From CBDCGV01 sp965216955 (lineage in GTDB: Bacteria > Bacteroidota > Bacteroidia > Chitinophagales > JADIYW01), in the NCBI GenBank assembly GCA_965216955.1, contig CBDCGV010000018.1:620001-684000 (forward strand): a stretch of 64,000 bases of DNA, read 5' to 3'. Position 1 is the first letter of the stretch, and each line of letters starts with the position of its first letter. A model generated the notes under the pieces. That model had not been told where the DNA came from. It did not search any database and worked only from the letters and a program-made list of their open reading frames with translations. This document shows, piece by piece, positions 1 through 9,627 of the stretch. The translations under genes were made by a program, and so were the position numbers.

Positions 1-1
1 A

Positions 2-322
2 AACGCCTTACTAAAAGAAATCCCATTTTCAGATATGTCCTATGGCACAACAACAGGCACTAATTATTTGGAAGAACATGTTATAGATCTTATTGCAGAC
101 GCTAAAATTAGTGAAGCAATATTTTACATAAAATCCTTCTTAATTAAACAAGAGACAACTAACGAAGATCTCGTTCAAGAACTAATACTTGTTTTGAGAA
201 AATATAGCCTTTTAAATAAACGGCAAACAACGAATGTAATTGAATATGAAGACTTTATAAGAGAATTTCAGGAAATCATTATTTCAATCATTAAAATTAA
301 TTCAAAAGTCGCTAATATTTGA
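2..322 (+). CDS. C-terminal end of an effector-associated-domain-like protein (5' end outside window)
   Basis: The frame is open to the first bases of the window, so the ATG at 35 is probably internal and the true start lies upstream. The visible ~105 residues are mainly helical. From about residue 15 after that ATG they run VIDLIADAKISEAIFYIKSF, followed by a second helical half, a pattern reminiscent of the small helical effector-associated domains (EADs) that pair effectors with STAND NTPases in bacterial conflict systems. This assignment rests on pattern only. The stop TGA overlaps the TTG start of the following NLR-like gene, so the two are translationally coupled and probably work together. 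The missing N-terminus would be expected to hold an effector domain such as a protease or TIR; that is inference. Confidence 0.5.
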   Translation, partial: NALLKEIPFSDMSYGTTTGTNYLEEHVIDLIADAKISEAIFYIKSFLIKQETTNEDLVQELILVLRKYSLLNKRQTTNVIEYEDFIREFQEIIISIIKINSKVANI

Positions 323-3300
323 ATGGTAAATCAACATATAGATATCCCGGAGTAACTCCTTTTACTACTGCTCAAAGTAATATCTTTTTTGGCAGAAAAA
401 AAGATACAGAACATTTGTTAAGGTTGATTAATCATGAACAAATGGTAGTGCTTCTTGGAAAAAGTGGTTTAGGGAAAAGTTCACTTATCAATGCTGGATT
501 AATTCCTAAGATTAAAGAAGAAAACAATTATTTACCCATTGTTTTCAGATTCGGTGCCTCAAATGAGAACAAAGAAATTACGCCCTTAGATAACACCAAA
601 GAAAGATTACAAAAAGAAATTACAAATGCTTCCTTTCTAACAAAATTGGGGTTAGATAATAATTCTTTATGGTATTTGGCAAAAACCATACAATTAAATA
701 ACAACATAAAACCCTTACTGATATTTGATCAATTTGAAGAACTTTTTAGTTACCCTCAACAAATGATCAATGATTTTGCCGAAGAATTATCAGAGCTTAT
801 TTTCACCAAAGTACCCCAACGTTTTAGAAATGTATTAGAAAATAGCGATGAAGAAATCATTTCAGAAGAAGAGGAAGAACTACTCGAAAGTTCTTTAAAT
901 GTAAAAGTACTCTTTGCTATTCGGTCGGATAAACACCATTTTATCAATAGACTAAAAGAATACTTGCCCGGCATCCTTTTAAATTCTTTTGAATTAAAAG
1001 CACTAGAGGCATTAGATGCTAAAGAAGCTATAGAACGTCCAGCTAAAATGGAGGGTGATTTTTTCACCCCACCGTTTAAATACTCTGAAGCAGCCATTAA
1101 CAAGTTGCTTGATTACATGATGCCCAATAAAGAGAAAGACAGATGTGAAGGCGTTATAATACAAATGTTGTGTGAGTCTTTTGAAAAGAATATTGTAGAA
1201 AAGAAAAAAAAGACACTTTTAGATGTAGCAGATATTGGAGACCTTAAAAAAGTTGTCGACGACTATTACCTTGAGAAAATTAATTCAATACAAGAAACAG
1301 ATAGGCTCAAAGTTCGACGCTTGATTGAAGATGGACTTGTTTCAGAAGGGGAAAAAGGATTTAGATATGATCTACATGAGAGTTATATTCTTAAGAATTA
1401 CCATATAGACAAAGAACTTCTAAATCATCTAGTAGACAACCGTCTTCTTAGATCAGAACCATATGTAAGAGGTAGTGGATATAAATACATGCTCGCTCAT
1501 GATCATTTAATCAGCAGTGTTATAAAAGCTCGAAATCAAAGAAGAGCAGAGGTTGCACTCCGTAAAAAAAAGGAGCAAGAAAAAAGGGAACAAGAAAGAA
1601 TAAAAGCTGAAAAAGAGCGAATTGAAAAAGAACGAATTGAAAAAGAAGAAGAAGCTAAAAAATTAAAGGAAGAAGCCGATAAATTAAAAAAAGAAGCCAT
1701 AAAGGATAGAAGAAGAATGCGATTATTAAAGATTCTTTTAAGCCTTATAAGTATTTTACTAATAGCCATAATTGGAGTTCTTGCCATTGCTCTTAAACAA
1801 ACAAATAAGCTTCAAAAAAAGGATATCGAAGTAAGAAATGCTTTATACAGATATAAAAAACTTAGTAAAGCTTCTAATATAAATAACGACAAATACCGAT
1901 TTACCTTATCCAATAAATTTGACAGAGATGAAAAAGGATATGTATTTTATTTTAAAGATGAAAATGGCGACCGCGTAAACAAGCTGCTAAGTTGGTCAAA
2001 AGCAGAACAATTTGATTATACAGGATTTGCAAAAGTTACAGCAAGAAAACCAAATAAAAAGGACAATCTTGGTTCAAAGTCAAAAGAAGATAAACTAAGT
2101 GGGAACTATTTAATAGATACTACTGGAGCTTTTTACAAAGTGGCATATTCCATTAAAGACCTAAATACTGAAATTAGAGCATTAGATCTAAGGGGAACAC
2201 AATTAGATAAATTCCCAAATGAAATTCTCAATAACAAGCAACTAGAAGTCCTCATTTTAGATGGTGATTTCTTTAATGAAAATCTTCTTGATTCAATACC
2301 TAGTGCAATTCTCAATTTAAAAAAATTAAAAGTTTTATCACTTGAGTATTGCAATTTGAAGCAATTACCTCCAGAAATTAAGACATTAAAACACTTGACC
2401 TCATTAAATCTAAGCAATAATAAATTTGATATAATTCCATCTGCAATTAATGGATTAACCAACCTAGAGTTACTTCATTTTAATGGGAACTATCTTTTAG
2501 GACGAAATAGTGATTCTACTAGATTTAAAGCATTAGAAAATCTAGAAAACCTCAAGTATTTAAATATTAATAACTGCTATTTAGAAAACATTCCTGAAGA
2601 AATATGGAGTCTAAAAAATCTAACAAGCTTTGAAGCTGTTTTCAATAGAATTGAACAAATAGATATAAGAATCGAACACCTTAATAAACTTGAATTTATA
2701 AATCTAGCTTATAATAAAATAGAGGCAATTCCAAATCAAATTGGGACATTAAAGCATCTCAAATCATTAATTTTATATGAAAATAAATTATCAAGTATTC
2801 CAGAAAGCATATGTAAACTAGGAACATTAAAGAAGTTGTATTTGCATTACAACAAGCTAGAAAAGATACCCACTCAAATAGGCAATCTACAAAAACTTGA
2901 ATATTTTGGGCTCACAAGTAATCAAATTACGGAACTACCAAATAGCTTTTCAGAATTAAAAAATTTAACAACATTATATTTATCAGGCAATCAAATAAAA
3001 GAATTACCTAAAGGGTTCTATACATTAACTAATCTTACAACCTTAACACTTTCTGATAACCAAATAAAAAAATTAAGTCCCAAGATTAAGAACTTAAAAA
3101 AATTAGAGAAACTATATCTGACAAAAAACCATCTTGATAAGATCCCTAAAAGTGTTTGCAAATTAATTTATTTAAATGAGTTAATGCTAGGAGACAATTA
3201 CATCCAAAAAATGCCTCATAAGATTGGAAATTTAGGCATACTAGAAAAACTCCATTTATATAACAACAACCTGAACCAGGTTCCCCACAGTATTGGGGAA

Positions 3301-5244
3301 CTAAAGTATCTTAAAGAGATTAAACTTCATAAGAATAAGTTTAATAAGCTCCCTCAAGAAATTGAAAACCTAAACACCCTTGAAGAAATTTCACTTAGGG
3401 GTAATCAGCTAAATATACTTCCCAAATTAAATGGAAAATTTAATGATTTAAAAGAGTTAGATTTAAGTTATAACAAACTACAAGAAGCGCCAAATGACAT
3501 CATTAATCACACTCAATTAGAAGAACTTTCTTTAGTTGGAAACAACTTAACTAACATTCCTAAATTCTCAAAAAAATTAATCAACCTACAAATACTCAAG
3601 CTTAATCGGAATAGAATAAACAACTCAAATTTTGATAGTATTGTCAATTGCACAAATATTACTAGATTATATCTAGCACATAATCAACTTTCAAATATTC
3701 CTACTCAAATAAAACAACTTGATAATCTTGAACGCCTTGATTTAACTGGAAATCAAATAAGCAGATTGTCCTATGATTTAATAGAATCCAAAAATCTTAT
3801 TAAACTTGAACTTAATAAAAATCTGCTCACTAATGACTCTATTGAAGGATTAAAAGACTTTCCAAATCTTCGATATCTAGATTTAAGCAACAATCTTTTG
3901 AAAAGCATACCTTATGAAATTAAACAACTACCAAAGCTTACAAGAATAGACCTAAGCCAAAACAATATTACTGCAATACCTGAAGACTTTGAAGCAATAG
4001 ATCACATATCAAAAATAACCCTTAATAATAACCAAATCGAAAACAAAGGTTTAAATGGTCTAAAAGCGTTCAATAACCTATCTTTTCTGTATTTACAAAA
4101 TAATAAGTTAACTAAATTCCCTGATCAAGTTAAAGCAATATCAACGCTTAGAAAAATAGATTTATCTTCTAATAAGTTAAACAACTTAAACAACATTACT
4201 GAAGAACTGTTAAGCTTAGAATCTCTAAATCTGGATTCGAATGAAATGACTGGCTCGATGAAAGAACTTGAAAAGTTGAAAAACTTGGAATCATTATATC
4301 TTAGCAATAACCAACTCGCTTCTTTTCCAGATGCCATAAAAAAGCTAGATCGTCTGAGTGAATTGGATTTAAGCGGTAATCTATTAATCGAGTTACCAAA
4401 CGACTCGATAATATTAGATCGAATAATTTGGCTAAAATTAAGTAACAATCAACTTAGTAGTAAAAAACTAAAAGGTATTAAAACCTTTCCAAACACCAAA
4501 TATTTATATCTCAATAATAATCGGTTAACAGCATTTCCTGAAGAAATTTTAGATTTCAAAAGGTTGTCAAAACTCGACCTATCAGAAAATGAAATTCAAA
4601 CAATCCCTGATAGTTTAAGTAAACTCGAAAAGTTAAGGAGTTTATATATTAACTCTAACGACTTGAACGCTATCCCAATTGCCATTAAAGACCTTGAAAA
4701 CTTAAAAACACTTCACATAGGAGATAACAATTTAAATTTAAAAGATCTAAATAGTTTATTTGCAGACATTCCTAAAATTGAAAATTTGCAAATTAGCCAC
4801 TTGCAATTACAAAGTTTTCCAAATGGAATATTAACTCTAAACGAAATAGAAAAGTTAGATATAAGCAATAACGAAATATTATCGATCCCAGATAATATAT
4901 TCAGAATAAAGCAGTTAAACTCTTTAGACATTAGCTTTAATAAAATAAAAAAGCTGCCATTGGAATTGAAATACTTAAGAAACCTTACAATACTGAAAAT
5001 CGGCGGAAATGATATTAATACAACGAGTTTAAATGAACTACCTTTTCTAACTCCAAATATAGAAGCACTTCATCTCCAAAACATGGGGCTTACAAGCTTA
5101 CCAAAAGCACTCACCAAATTGCCTTATCTTGAGGAACTCGATTTAAGCAACAAAGAAAATAAACATCAAAACTTAAATAAGTTCTCTAAAGAAGAAAAAG
5201 AAAAAATAAAAGAAATGCTCCCTTATGTAGATATACAATTCTAA
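319..5244 (+). CDS. NLR-like STAND NTPase with transmembrane helix and long leucine-rich repeat array
   Basis: This 1641-residue protein opens with an nSTAND1-type NTPase: a GR-type motif at about residue 25 (FFGRKKD), Walker A GKSGLGKS at 47-54, Walker B LLIFDQFEEL around 133-142, and an FAIRSD sensor-like strand near 200. A highly charged coiled coil (about 405-465) leads into one hydrophobic helix at about 470-492. After a linker domain, leucine-rich repeats of ~23 residues (L..L.L..N.I..IP..I) fill about 615-1630, roughly 40 or more units. This is the layout of an NLR-like sensor: NTPase switch plus repeat sensor. With one membrane helix between them, NTPase and LRRs may sit on opposite sides of the inner membrane (inference). 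The TTG start overlaps the upstream stop, and no in-frame ATG is nearby. Defence is likely but not shown. Confidence 0.8.
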   Translation: MNGKSTYRYPGVTPFTTAQSNIFFGRKKDTEHLLRLINHEQMVVLLGKSGLGKSSLINAGLIPKIKEENNYLPIVFRFGASNENKEITPLDNTKERLQKEITNASFLTKLGLDNNSLWYLAKTIQLNNNIKPLLIFDQFEELFSYPQQMINDFAEELSELIFTKVPQRFRNVLENSDEEIISEEEEELLESSLNVKVLFAIRSDKHHFINRLKEYLPGILLNSFELKALEALDAKEAIERPAKMEGDFFTPPFKYSEAAINKLLDYMMPNKEKDRCEGVIIQMLCESFEKNIVEKKKKTLLDVADIGDLKKVVDDYYLEKINSIQETDRLKVRRLIEDGLVSEGEKGFRYDLHESYILKNYHIDKELLNHLVDNRLLRSEPYVRGSGYKYMLAHDHLISSVIKARNQRRAEVALRKKKEQEKREQERIKAEKERIEKERIEKEEEAKKLKEEADKLKKEAIKDRRRMRLLKILLSLISILLIAIIGVLAIALKQTNKLQKKDIEVRNALYRYKKLSKASNINNDKYRFTLSNKFDRDEKGYVFYFKDENGDRVNKLLSWSKAEQFDYTGFAKVTARKPNKKDNLGSKSKEDKLSGNYLIDTTGAFYKVAYSIKDLNTEIRALDLRGTQLDKFPNEILNNKQLEVLILDGDFFNENLLDSIPSAILNLKKLKVLSLEYCNLKQLPPEIKTLKHLTSLNLSNNKFDIIPSAINGLTNLELLHFNGNYLLGRNSDSTRFKALENLENLKYLNINNCYLENIPEEIWSLKNLTSFEAVFNRIEQIDIRIEHLNKLEFINLAYNKIEAIPNQIGTLKHLKSLILYENKLSSIPESICKLGTLKKLYLHYNKLEKIPTQIGNLQKLEYFGLTSNQITELPNSFSELKNLTTLYLSGNQIKELPKGFYTLTNLTTLTLSDNQIKKLSPKIKNLKKLEKLYLTKNHLDKIPKSVCKLIYLNELMLGDNYIQKMPHKIGNLGILEKLHLYNNNLNQVPHSIGELKYLKEIKLHKNKFNKLPQEIENLNTLEEISLRGNQLNILPKLNGKFNDLKELDLSYNKLQEAPNDIINHTQLEELSLVGNNLTNIPKFSKKLINLQILKLNRNRINNSNFDSIVNCTNITRLYLAHNQLSNIPTQIKQLDNLERLDLTGNQISRLSYDLIESKNLIKLELNKNLLTNDSIEGLKDFPNLRYLDLSNNLLKSIPYEIKQLPKLTRIDLSQNNITAIPEDFEAIDHISKITLNNNQIENKGLNGLKAFNNLSFLYLQNNKLTKFPDQVKAISTLRKIDLSSNKLNNLNNITEELLSLESLNLDSNEMTGSMKELEKLKNLESLYLSNNQLASFPDAIKKLDRLSELDLSGNLLIELPNDSIILDRIIWLKLSNNQLSSKKLKGIKTFPNTKYLYLNNNRLTAFPEEILDFKRLSKLDLSENEIQTIPDSLSKLEKLRSLYINSNDLNAIPIAIKDLENLKTLHIGDNNLNLKDLNSLFADIPKIENLQISHLQLQSFPNGILTLNEIEKLDISNNEILSIPDNIFRIKQLNSLDISFNKIKKLPLELKYLRNLTILKIGGNDINTTSLNELPFLTPNIEALHLQNMGLTSLPKALTKLPYLEELDLSNKENKHQNLNKFSKEEKEKIKEMLPYVDIQF

Positions 5245-5254
5245 AAAAATACTT

Positions 5255-7402
5255 TTAATCTAGTTTTCGGTATTCAGCAACGTCAGATAATTTAACGTCT
5301 ATTTCTGGATCATTTCTATAATAAACAATCGAACTACCTTCTGCCCTACCTCTTATCCTATCAATAGTATTAAAGCGAGCAATTGATTGGCCTTTAATTC
5401 TTACCTCGGTATCCATTCCTTCTAAATCAAGCCCTTGAAAATTGGAGGCACCATTCATTTCTAGTTTCAAAGTTTCACAAAATCCTGAGGCATAAAAGCT
5501 GGAAGTGCCTACTAAATTTACACGGAGTCTAGTTACAAATAGATTGGATGCACTTAGTTTAGAATCTCCATATACAGAAATATCCATATCATCATTACTG
5601 AAGCCTATAATATTACAATTAAAAGTACCATACAAGTTCAAATCTTCTAGTTCTGGCATTTCAATATATATACTGGGTGTTTCCCTAGAACTTTTTAAAA
5701 TAGAACCTCCATTAGAAGTTATAGATAACCGATCACCTATTTGATCAATATTTACATCTTTATAGTTACCACTTCCTTTATCTATTAAGATGCTAAATTC
5801 ATCTCCTTCAGAAATTTCAATATTCAAGGCTCCTTTGATCGTTAATTCATCAAAGTCTTTAAAATCAGCACGTAACATTTTATCATTAGTCTCATCAGAA
5901 AAAATACTATCAAGCGCTATCATTCCTTTGGGTGTCATCTTCCATTCATTTCCTCTTAAAAAGAATCTTTCCGTAAAAATCCCGTTACTTTCAATACTAT
6001 TAATAATTGATTTAACCTCTCTATCCATTTTGAAGTGTGTCCCAACCGGGATAAATAGTGTTAATTCTACCGTTTGATCTCTCCACTTTTTCTTTTCTCC
6101 CAGATCAAAATAATTATCAAGGATAATTTCATTCCCCTTTACTTCATATTGATAATTTACTTGCTGCGCATTGAAAGCAGCTACTTCTTGATTTTTCCCT
6201 GTTGCTGAGATTTCTTTCGACAATAAAAGGTCCTTACTGCTTGCGGAAGCAATGTTTAATTTCACCCTTTCTGAAGGATAAACCTCTAGCCCTGATTCAA
6301 ATTTGTTAAAATTATAATAGAAACCTTCATTTAAAGACAACACCAAAGAATCTGATGTCATTATAAATTCATCTTCACTGTAAACAGTATCAGTAACAGC
6401 ATAATGTTTTGCTCCTGTCATTAAAGAAAATGTAGACATTATCAAACCTAATATCCATATACCGAAAGTCCCATACTTTAACCGCTTACTTTGTACTCTG
6501 AAATTTGAAAATACATTACTCAGTTTATATATAAGATACAAAAGAGGGATGCCCAACGAAATAAATATGCCCGATGCCGCAATTAGCGCTACAATTGGAG
6601 CATCAAAAATATGTATGATTGCCTTAGGAATGAAATATAAAACGACACCCAATAAAGCAAAAATGCTAACGATCAGGAAAAACACAATGAAACCTGACAT
6701 TGCTTTAGCAAGTATTTTGAAAATTCCTTGAACAAAACCAAATAAAAAACCAAACAGCTTTCCTATTTCATTAATAATATGTTCAATAGTAGAACCTCTA
6801 CTAGATGCCTCATTCTCCTCCTCATTTCTTTTTATAGTTTCTTCAACATTATCAATATTTATCTGCTTTCCTCTCATTTGTAATTTCTGAGAAGCCGTTT
6901 TAGCAGGAGGAACAATAGCCCAAAGAATTAGGTATAATAAAATTCCAGACCCTCCTAACAAAACCATTAGAATAAAAACCAAACGCATCCAAAGCGGATC
7001 TTTCAACCCTTCAAAAGCACTTAATCCTGCACATACTCCTCCAATTACTGCATTGTCACTATCTCTATATAAACGCTTTTCTATATAGTCATCTGCAGTA
7101 CTTACCTCCTCTTCTGTCTGTTCTTCTTCGAACTGTGTTTTATCAATATTTCGAGGCTGTCCCATATCTCTGATAACATCCTCTGCATCTAAAATATTAA
7201 CAACATTTCTATCTTCCGCTTTAAACCTTTTCAGAAAAACATCTGCAAATCTCGCCTCTATATCTGCAATAATTTCATTCCCTTGCTCTGTATCACCATA
7301 ATGCATCTTTAATGTATTGATGTAAGTTGTCAATACACTATATGCATCCTCATTTACTTGGAATATGATTCCCCCTAAATTGACAGATACTGTTTTAATC
7401 AT
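5255..7402 (-). CDS. PspC domain membrane protein with C-terminal head-GIN (DUF2807) domain
   Basis: A 715-residue protein. After ~105 soluble residues, a PspC domain spans about 107-166 (KRLYRDSDNAVIGGVCAGLS, then a hydrophobic helix ending WAIVPPAK). Further membrane helices lie around 215-340. The C-terminal ~370 residues are beta-rich, and the last ~190 look like the head-GIN/DUF2807 beta-helix common in Bacteroidota envelope proteins. PspC proteins relate to envelope stress sensing in other phyla, and this long Bacteroidota architecture is normally uncharacterised. It converges tail to tail with the NLR-like gene (10 bp apart) and diverges from the MscS gene across a 251-bp spacer. The role is inferred as envelope stress or membrane integrity. 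Confidence 0.8.
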   Translation of the reverse strand: MIKTVSVNLGGIIFQVNEDAYSVLTTYINTLKMHYGDTEQGNEIIADIEARFADVFLKRFKAEDRNVVNILDAEDVIRDMGQPRNIDKTQFEEEQTEEEVSTADDYIEKRLYRDSDNAVIGGVCAGLSAFEGLKDPLWMRLVFILMVLLGGSGILLYLILWAIVPPAKTASQKLQMRGKQINIDNVEETIKRNEEENEASSRGSTIEHIINEIGKLFGFLFGFVQGIFKILAKAMSGFIVFFLIVSIFALLGVVLYFIPKAIIHIFDAPIVALIAASGIFISLGIPLLYLIYKLSNVFSNFRVQSKRLKYGTFGIWILGLIMSTFSLMTGAKHYAVTDTVYSEDEFIMTSDSLVLSLNEGFYYNFNKFESGLEVYPSERVKLNIASASSKDLLLSKEISATGKNQEVAAFNAQQVNYQYEVKGNEIILDNYFDLGEKKKWRDQTVELTLFIPVGTHFKMDREVKSIINSIESNGIFTERFFLRGNEWKMTPKGMIALDSIFSDETNDKMLRADFKDFDELTIKGALNIEISEGDEFSILIDKGSGNYKDVNIDQIGDRLSITSNGGSILKSSRETPSIYIEMPELEDLNLYGTFNCNIIGFSNDDMDISVYGDSKLSASNLFVTRLRVNLVGTSSFYASGFCETLKLEMNGASNFQGLDLEGMDTEVRIKGQSIARFNTIDRIRGRAEGSSIVYYRNDPEIDVKLSDVAEYRKLD

Positions 7403-7625
7403 AATTAAACCTCTATTTTAAATGCTCACCATCTACAGGTAACCATAAGTAGCTCATATAAATTTAGATTTCACTTATTAAACACGTATAAAACTACAGA
7501 TTATTTTGTCGAATGAAAATCGAAAACACCCATTAACACTGTTACATTAACCATCTATTTCAATAATCACTATCTATAGTCTGCCAAACTTTTTCATGCT
7601 ATTAAAATTTAATTAAATGACTTTA

Positions 7626-7633
7626 TACCTTTG
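7626..7633 (+). promoter_or_regulatory. Candidate -7 element of the MscS gene promoter
   Basis: TACCTTTG matches the Bacteroidota -7 consensus TAnnTTTG and lies 20 bp before the MscS gene's ATG. No convincing -33 TTTG is seen at the expected spacing, so the call rests on one element. Confidence 0.4.
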
Positions 7634-7653
7634 CAGATAAGAATATCACAAAA

Positions 7654-9198
7654 ATGAGATTAACACTATTTTTTTTACTTTTTAATTCTTGTTTTTTAAT
7701 AACAGTAATTAAGGCCAATACCATGGACTCTGTTATTAATTACAATCCATATAACGCAGTTCATAATCATTTGCATTACCTTCAGAGTGAAACTTATAAT
7801 CCAGCACAATCGGCTCGATCTCTACCTAGCCAAGATAGTAGCCTAATTATTAAAAGAGCCATACAACTAAAACAAATTTTAGATGGAAAGGGATATTATT
7901 TAGATCTCAGATTGATTCCTAATGACCCTAACTATAAAGATTCATTAAGCAACACAAGCACCTATCTGTTAACCAAAAACGAGCCGAGAATCTATCTTGA
8001 AAAAATAGGGGATGCATGGCAATATTCAATGACCACATATGAATTAATTCCAAAAATGCACAAAGAAGTTTTCCCTTTCGGAACAAATCTGTTGGTTAAC
8101 CTATTAAGCAATAAATGGAAATACTCTTTTGCAGGTATTCAGCTTTGGCAATGGATAGGTTTCTTGCTATTAATCATTATTGCATTTATTTTATTCAAAA
8201 TTTTGGCTTATGTATTAAGCCATATAATTAGAAAGGCTGCTGACTTACAATTTGGAAAATCTTTTATTCATAAAAAAAAGTCACTCAAAGCGGCACGTCG
8301 ATTTAGTCTATTTTTTACGGCTAAAATTATTAGCATTCTAATACCTACCCTTTTATTACACCCTAAAATTTCTTTTTATGTATTTACTGTTTTCAAGATT
8401 CTATCGCTCTCCTTTCTTGTTTTATTTATTTTAAGCTTGGTAGATATTGTAGTGGAATACTTCGATCAATATGCAAAAAAAACGCACAGTACACTAGATA
8501 ATCAGTTAATCCCTGTACTTAAAAAATTAACTAAGCTCTTTATCATCATTGGAGGTATCATCTTTATTTTAGACCAGCTAAATGTAAATGTAACTGCCTT
8601 ACTTGCCGGAATTTCAATTGGAGGATTAGCCATTGCGCTAGCAGCACAAGACACCGTTAAAAACCTATTTGGATCATTAATGATTTTTTTGGACAAACCA
8701 TTTCAAATTGGAGATGCCATTAATTTTGGAGGTGTAAGTGGAACTGTTGAAGAAGTAGGAATACGTTCAACACGAATAAGAACCTTCACCAATTCTTTAA
8801 CTTCTATTCCTAACGGGAAACTTACAGATATGGTAGTAGATAATTTAGGTTTAAGAGTTTACAGAAGATGGAAAACGGAGATAGGAATCAATTACAATAC
8901 TCCTCCTAAAAAAATAGAAGTATTTATTGCCGGTATTAAAACACTTATCGAAAATCAACCTTTAACAAAAAAAGAAGATTTTGAAGTACATTTAAATAAT
9001 TTTGGGGCATCTGCTCTAAATATTCTTTTAAATGTTTATTTTGAAACAGATCAATGGTCGGAGGAATTAAAAGGTAGGCATGACCTGATGATTGGAATTA
9101 TCAAACTAGCAGATTCATTAAATATAGATTTTGCGTTTCCTACCACAACTGTTCATATAGAGAAAATGCCAAATTTGTTGAACGATAAAATGGATTAA
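7654..9198 (+). CDS. Mechanosensitive ion channel family protein (MscS type)
   Basis: This 514-residue protein has an N-terminal signal-like helix, a ~130-residue extracytoplasmic region, and membrane helices at about 165-195, 220-270 and 290-330. The MscS signature follows: the pore helix GGLAIALAAQDTVKNLFGSL, then the beta domain with PFQIGDAI, GTVEEVGIRSTRIRTF and IPNGKL. The cytoplasmic vestibule domain makes up the rest. Members open under membrane tension to release solutes during osmotic downshock. The DoxX gene starts 3 bp downstream, so the two are probably cotranscribed. The ATG was chosen because it precedes the hydrophobic leader and follows a TAnnTTTG element. Confidence 0.9.
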   Translation: MRLTLFFLLFNSCFLITVIKANTMDSVINYNPYNAVHNHLHYLQSETYNPAQSARSLPSQDSSLIIKRAIQLKQILDGKGYYLDLRLIPNDPNYKDSLSNTSTYLLTKNEPRIYLEKIGDAWQYSMTTYELIPKMHKEVFPFGTNLLVNLLSNKWKYSFAGIQLWQWIGFLLLIIIAFILFKILAYVLSHIIRKAADLQFGKSFIHKKKSLKAARRFSLFFTAKIISILIPTLLLHPKISFYVFTVFKILSLSFLVLFILSLVDIVVEYFDQYAKKTHSTLDNQLIPVLKKLTKLFIIIGGIIFILDQLNVNVTALLAGISIGGLAIALAAQDTVKNLFGSLMIFLDKPFQIGDAINFGGVSGTVEEVGIRSTRIRTFTNSLTSIPNGKLTDMVVDNLGLRVYRRWKTEIGINYNTPPKKIEVFIAGIKTLIENQPLTKKEDFEVHLNNFGASALNILLNVYFETDQWSEELKGRHDLMIGIIKLADSLNIDFAFPTTTVHIEKMPNLLNDKMD

Positions 9199-9200
9199 GG

Positions 9201-9602
9201 ATGAAAAATTCAGAAGATACAGGTAAATTGCTTTTACGAGTTACTTTAGGTGGCTTAATGCTTTTTCATGGAATAGCAAAACTTATTCTTGGAACCAAAG
9301 GCATTGAAAATATGCTCGTAAGCAAAGGTATTCCCAGTTTTATTGCGTACGGCGTTCATATTGGAGAGGTATTGGCACCGATTCTTATAATAATTGGGTT
9401 TAGAACAAAACTGGCAGCGATTATTTTTGCTTTTAACATGTTGGTTGCTACATTATTGGTGCATAGTGAAGACATTTTTAAACTTACTGAACATGGAGGG
9501 TGGGCAATAGAATTACAGGCTCTATACTTTTTTGGATCAATTTGTATATTTCTTTTGGGAGCGGGTAACTATAGTCTTTCAAATAGTAATCGTTGGGATT
9601 AA
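9201..9602 (+). CDS. DoxX family membrane protein
   Basis: A 133-residue protein with four hydrophobic segments. It has the DoxX-family features LLLRVTLGGLMLFHGIAKL at the N-terminus, a GVHIGEVLAPILIIIGF second helix, and an acidic/His stretch (HSEDIF) before the last helices. DoxX proteins are small inner-membrane proteins, linked in some bacteria to redox and oxidative-stress complexes, and the exact role here is unknown. It follows the MscS gene by 3 bp on the same strand, so it probably shares its transcript. It converges with mtaB, whose stop codon lies 25 bp away. Confidence 0.85.
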   Translation: MKNSEDTGKLLLRVTLGGLMLFHGIAKLILGTKGIENMLVSKGIPSFIAYGVHIGEVLAPILIIIGFRTKLAAIIFAFNMLVATLLVHSEDIFKLTEHGGWAIELQALYFFGSICIFLLGAGNYSLSNSNRWD

Positions 9603-9627
9603 GCATTTGCTTTTAATGTCTTATCCC

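Noticed and set aside
1536..4931. Minus-strand open frames across the LRR gene
   Set aside because: They mirror the Leu/Asn/Lys-rich repeats of the coding strand, have low-complexity Ser/Phe/Leu composition, and no recognisable domain or start signal.
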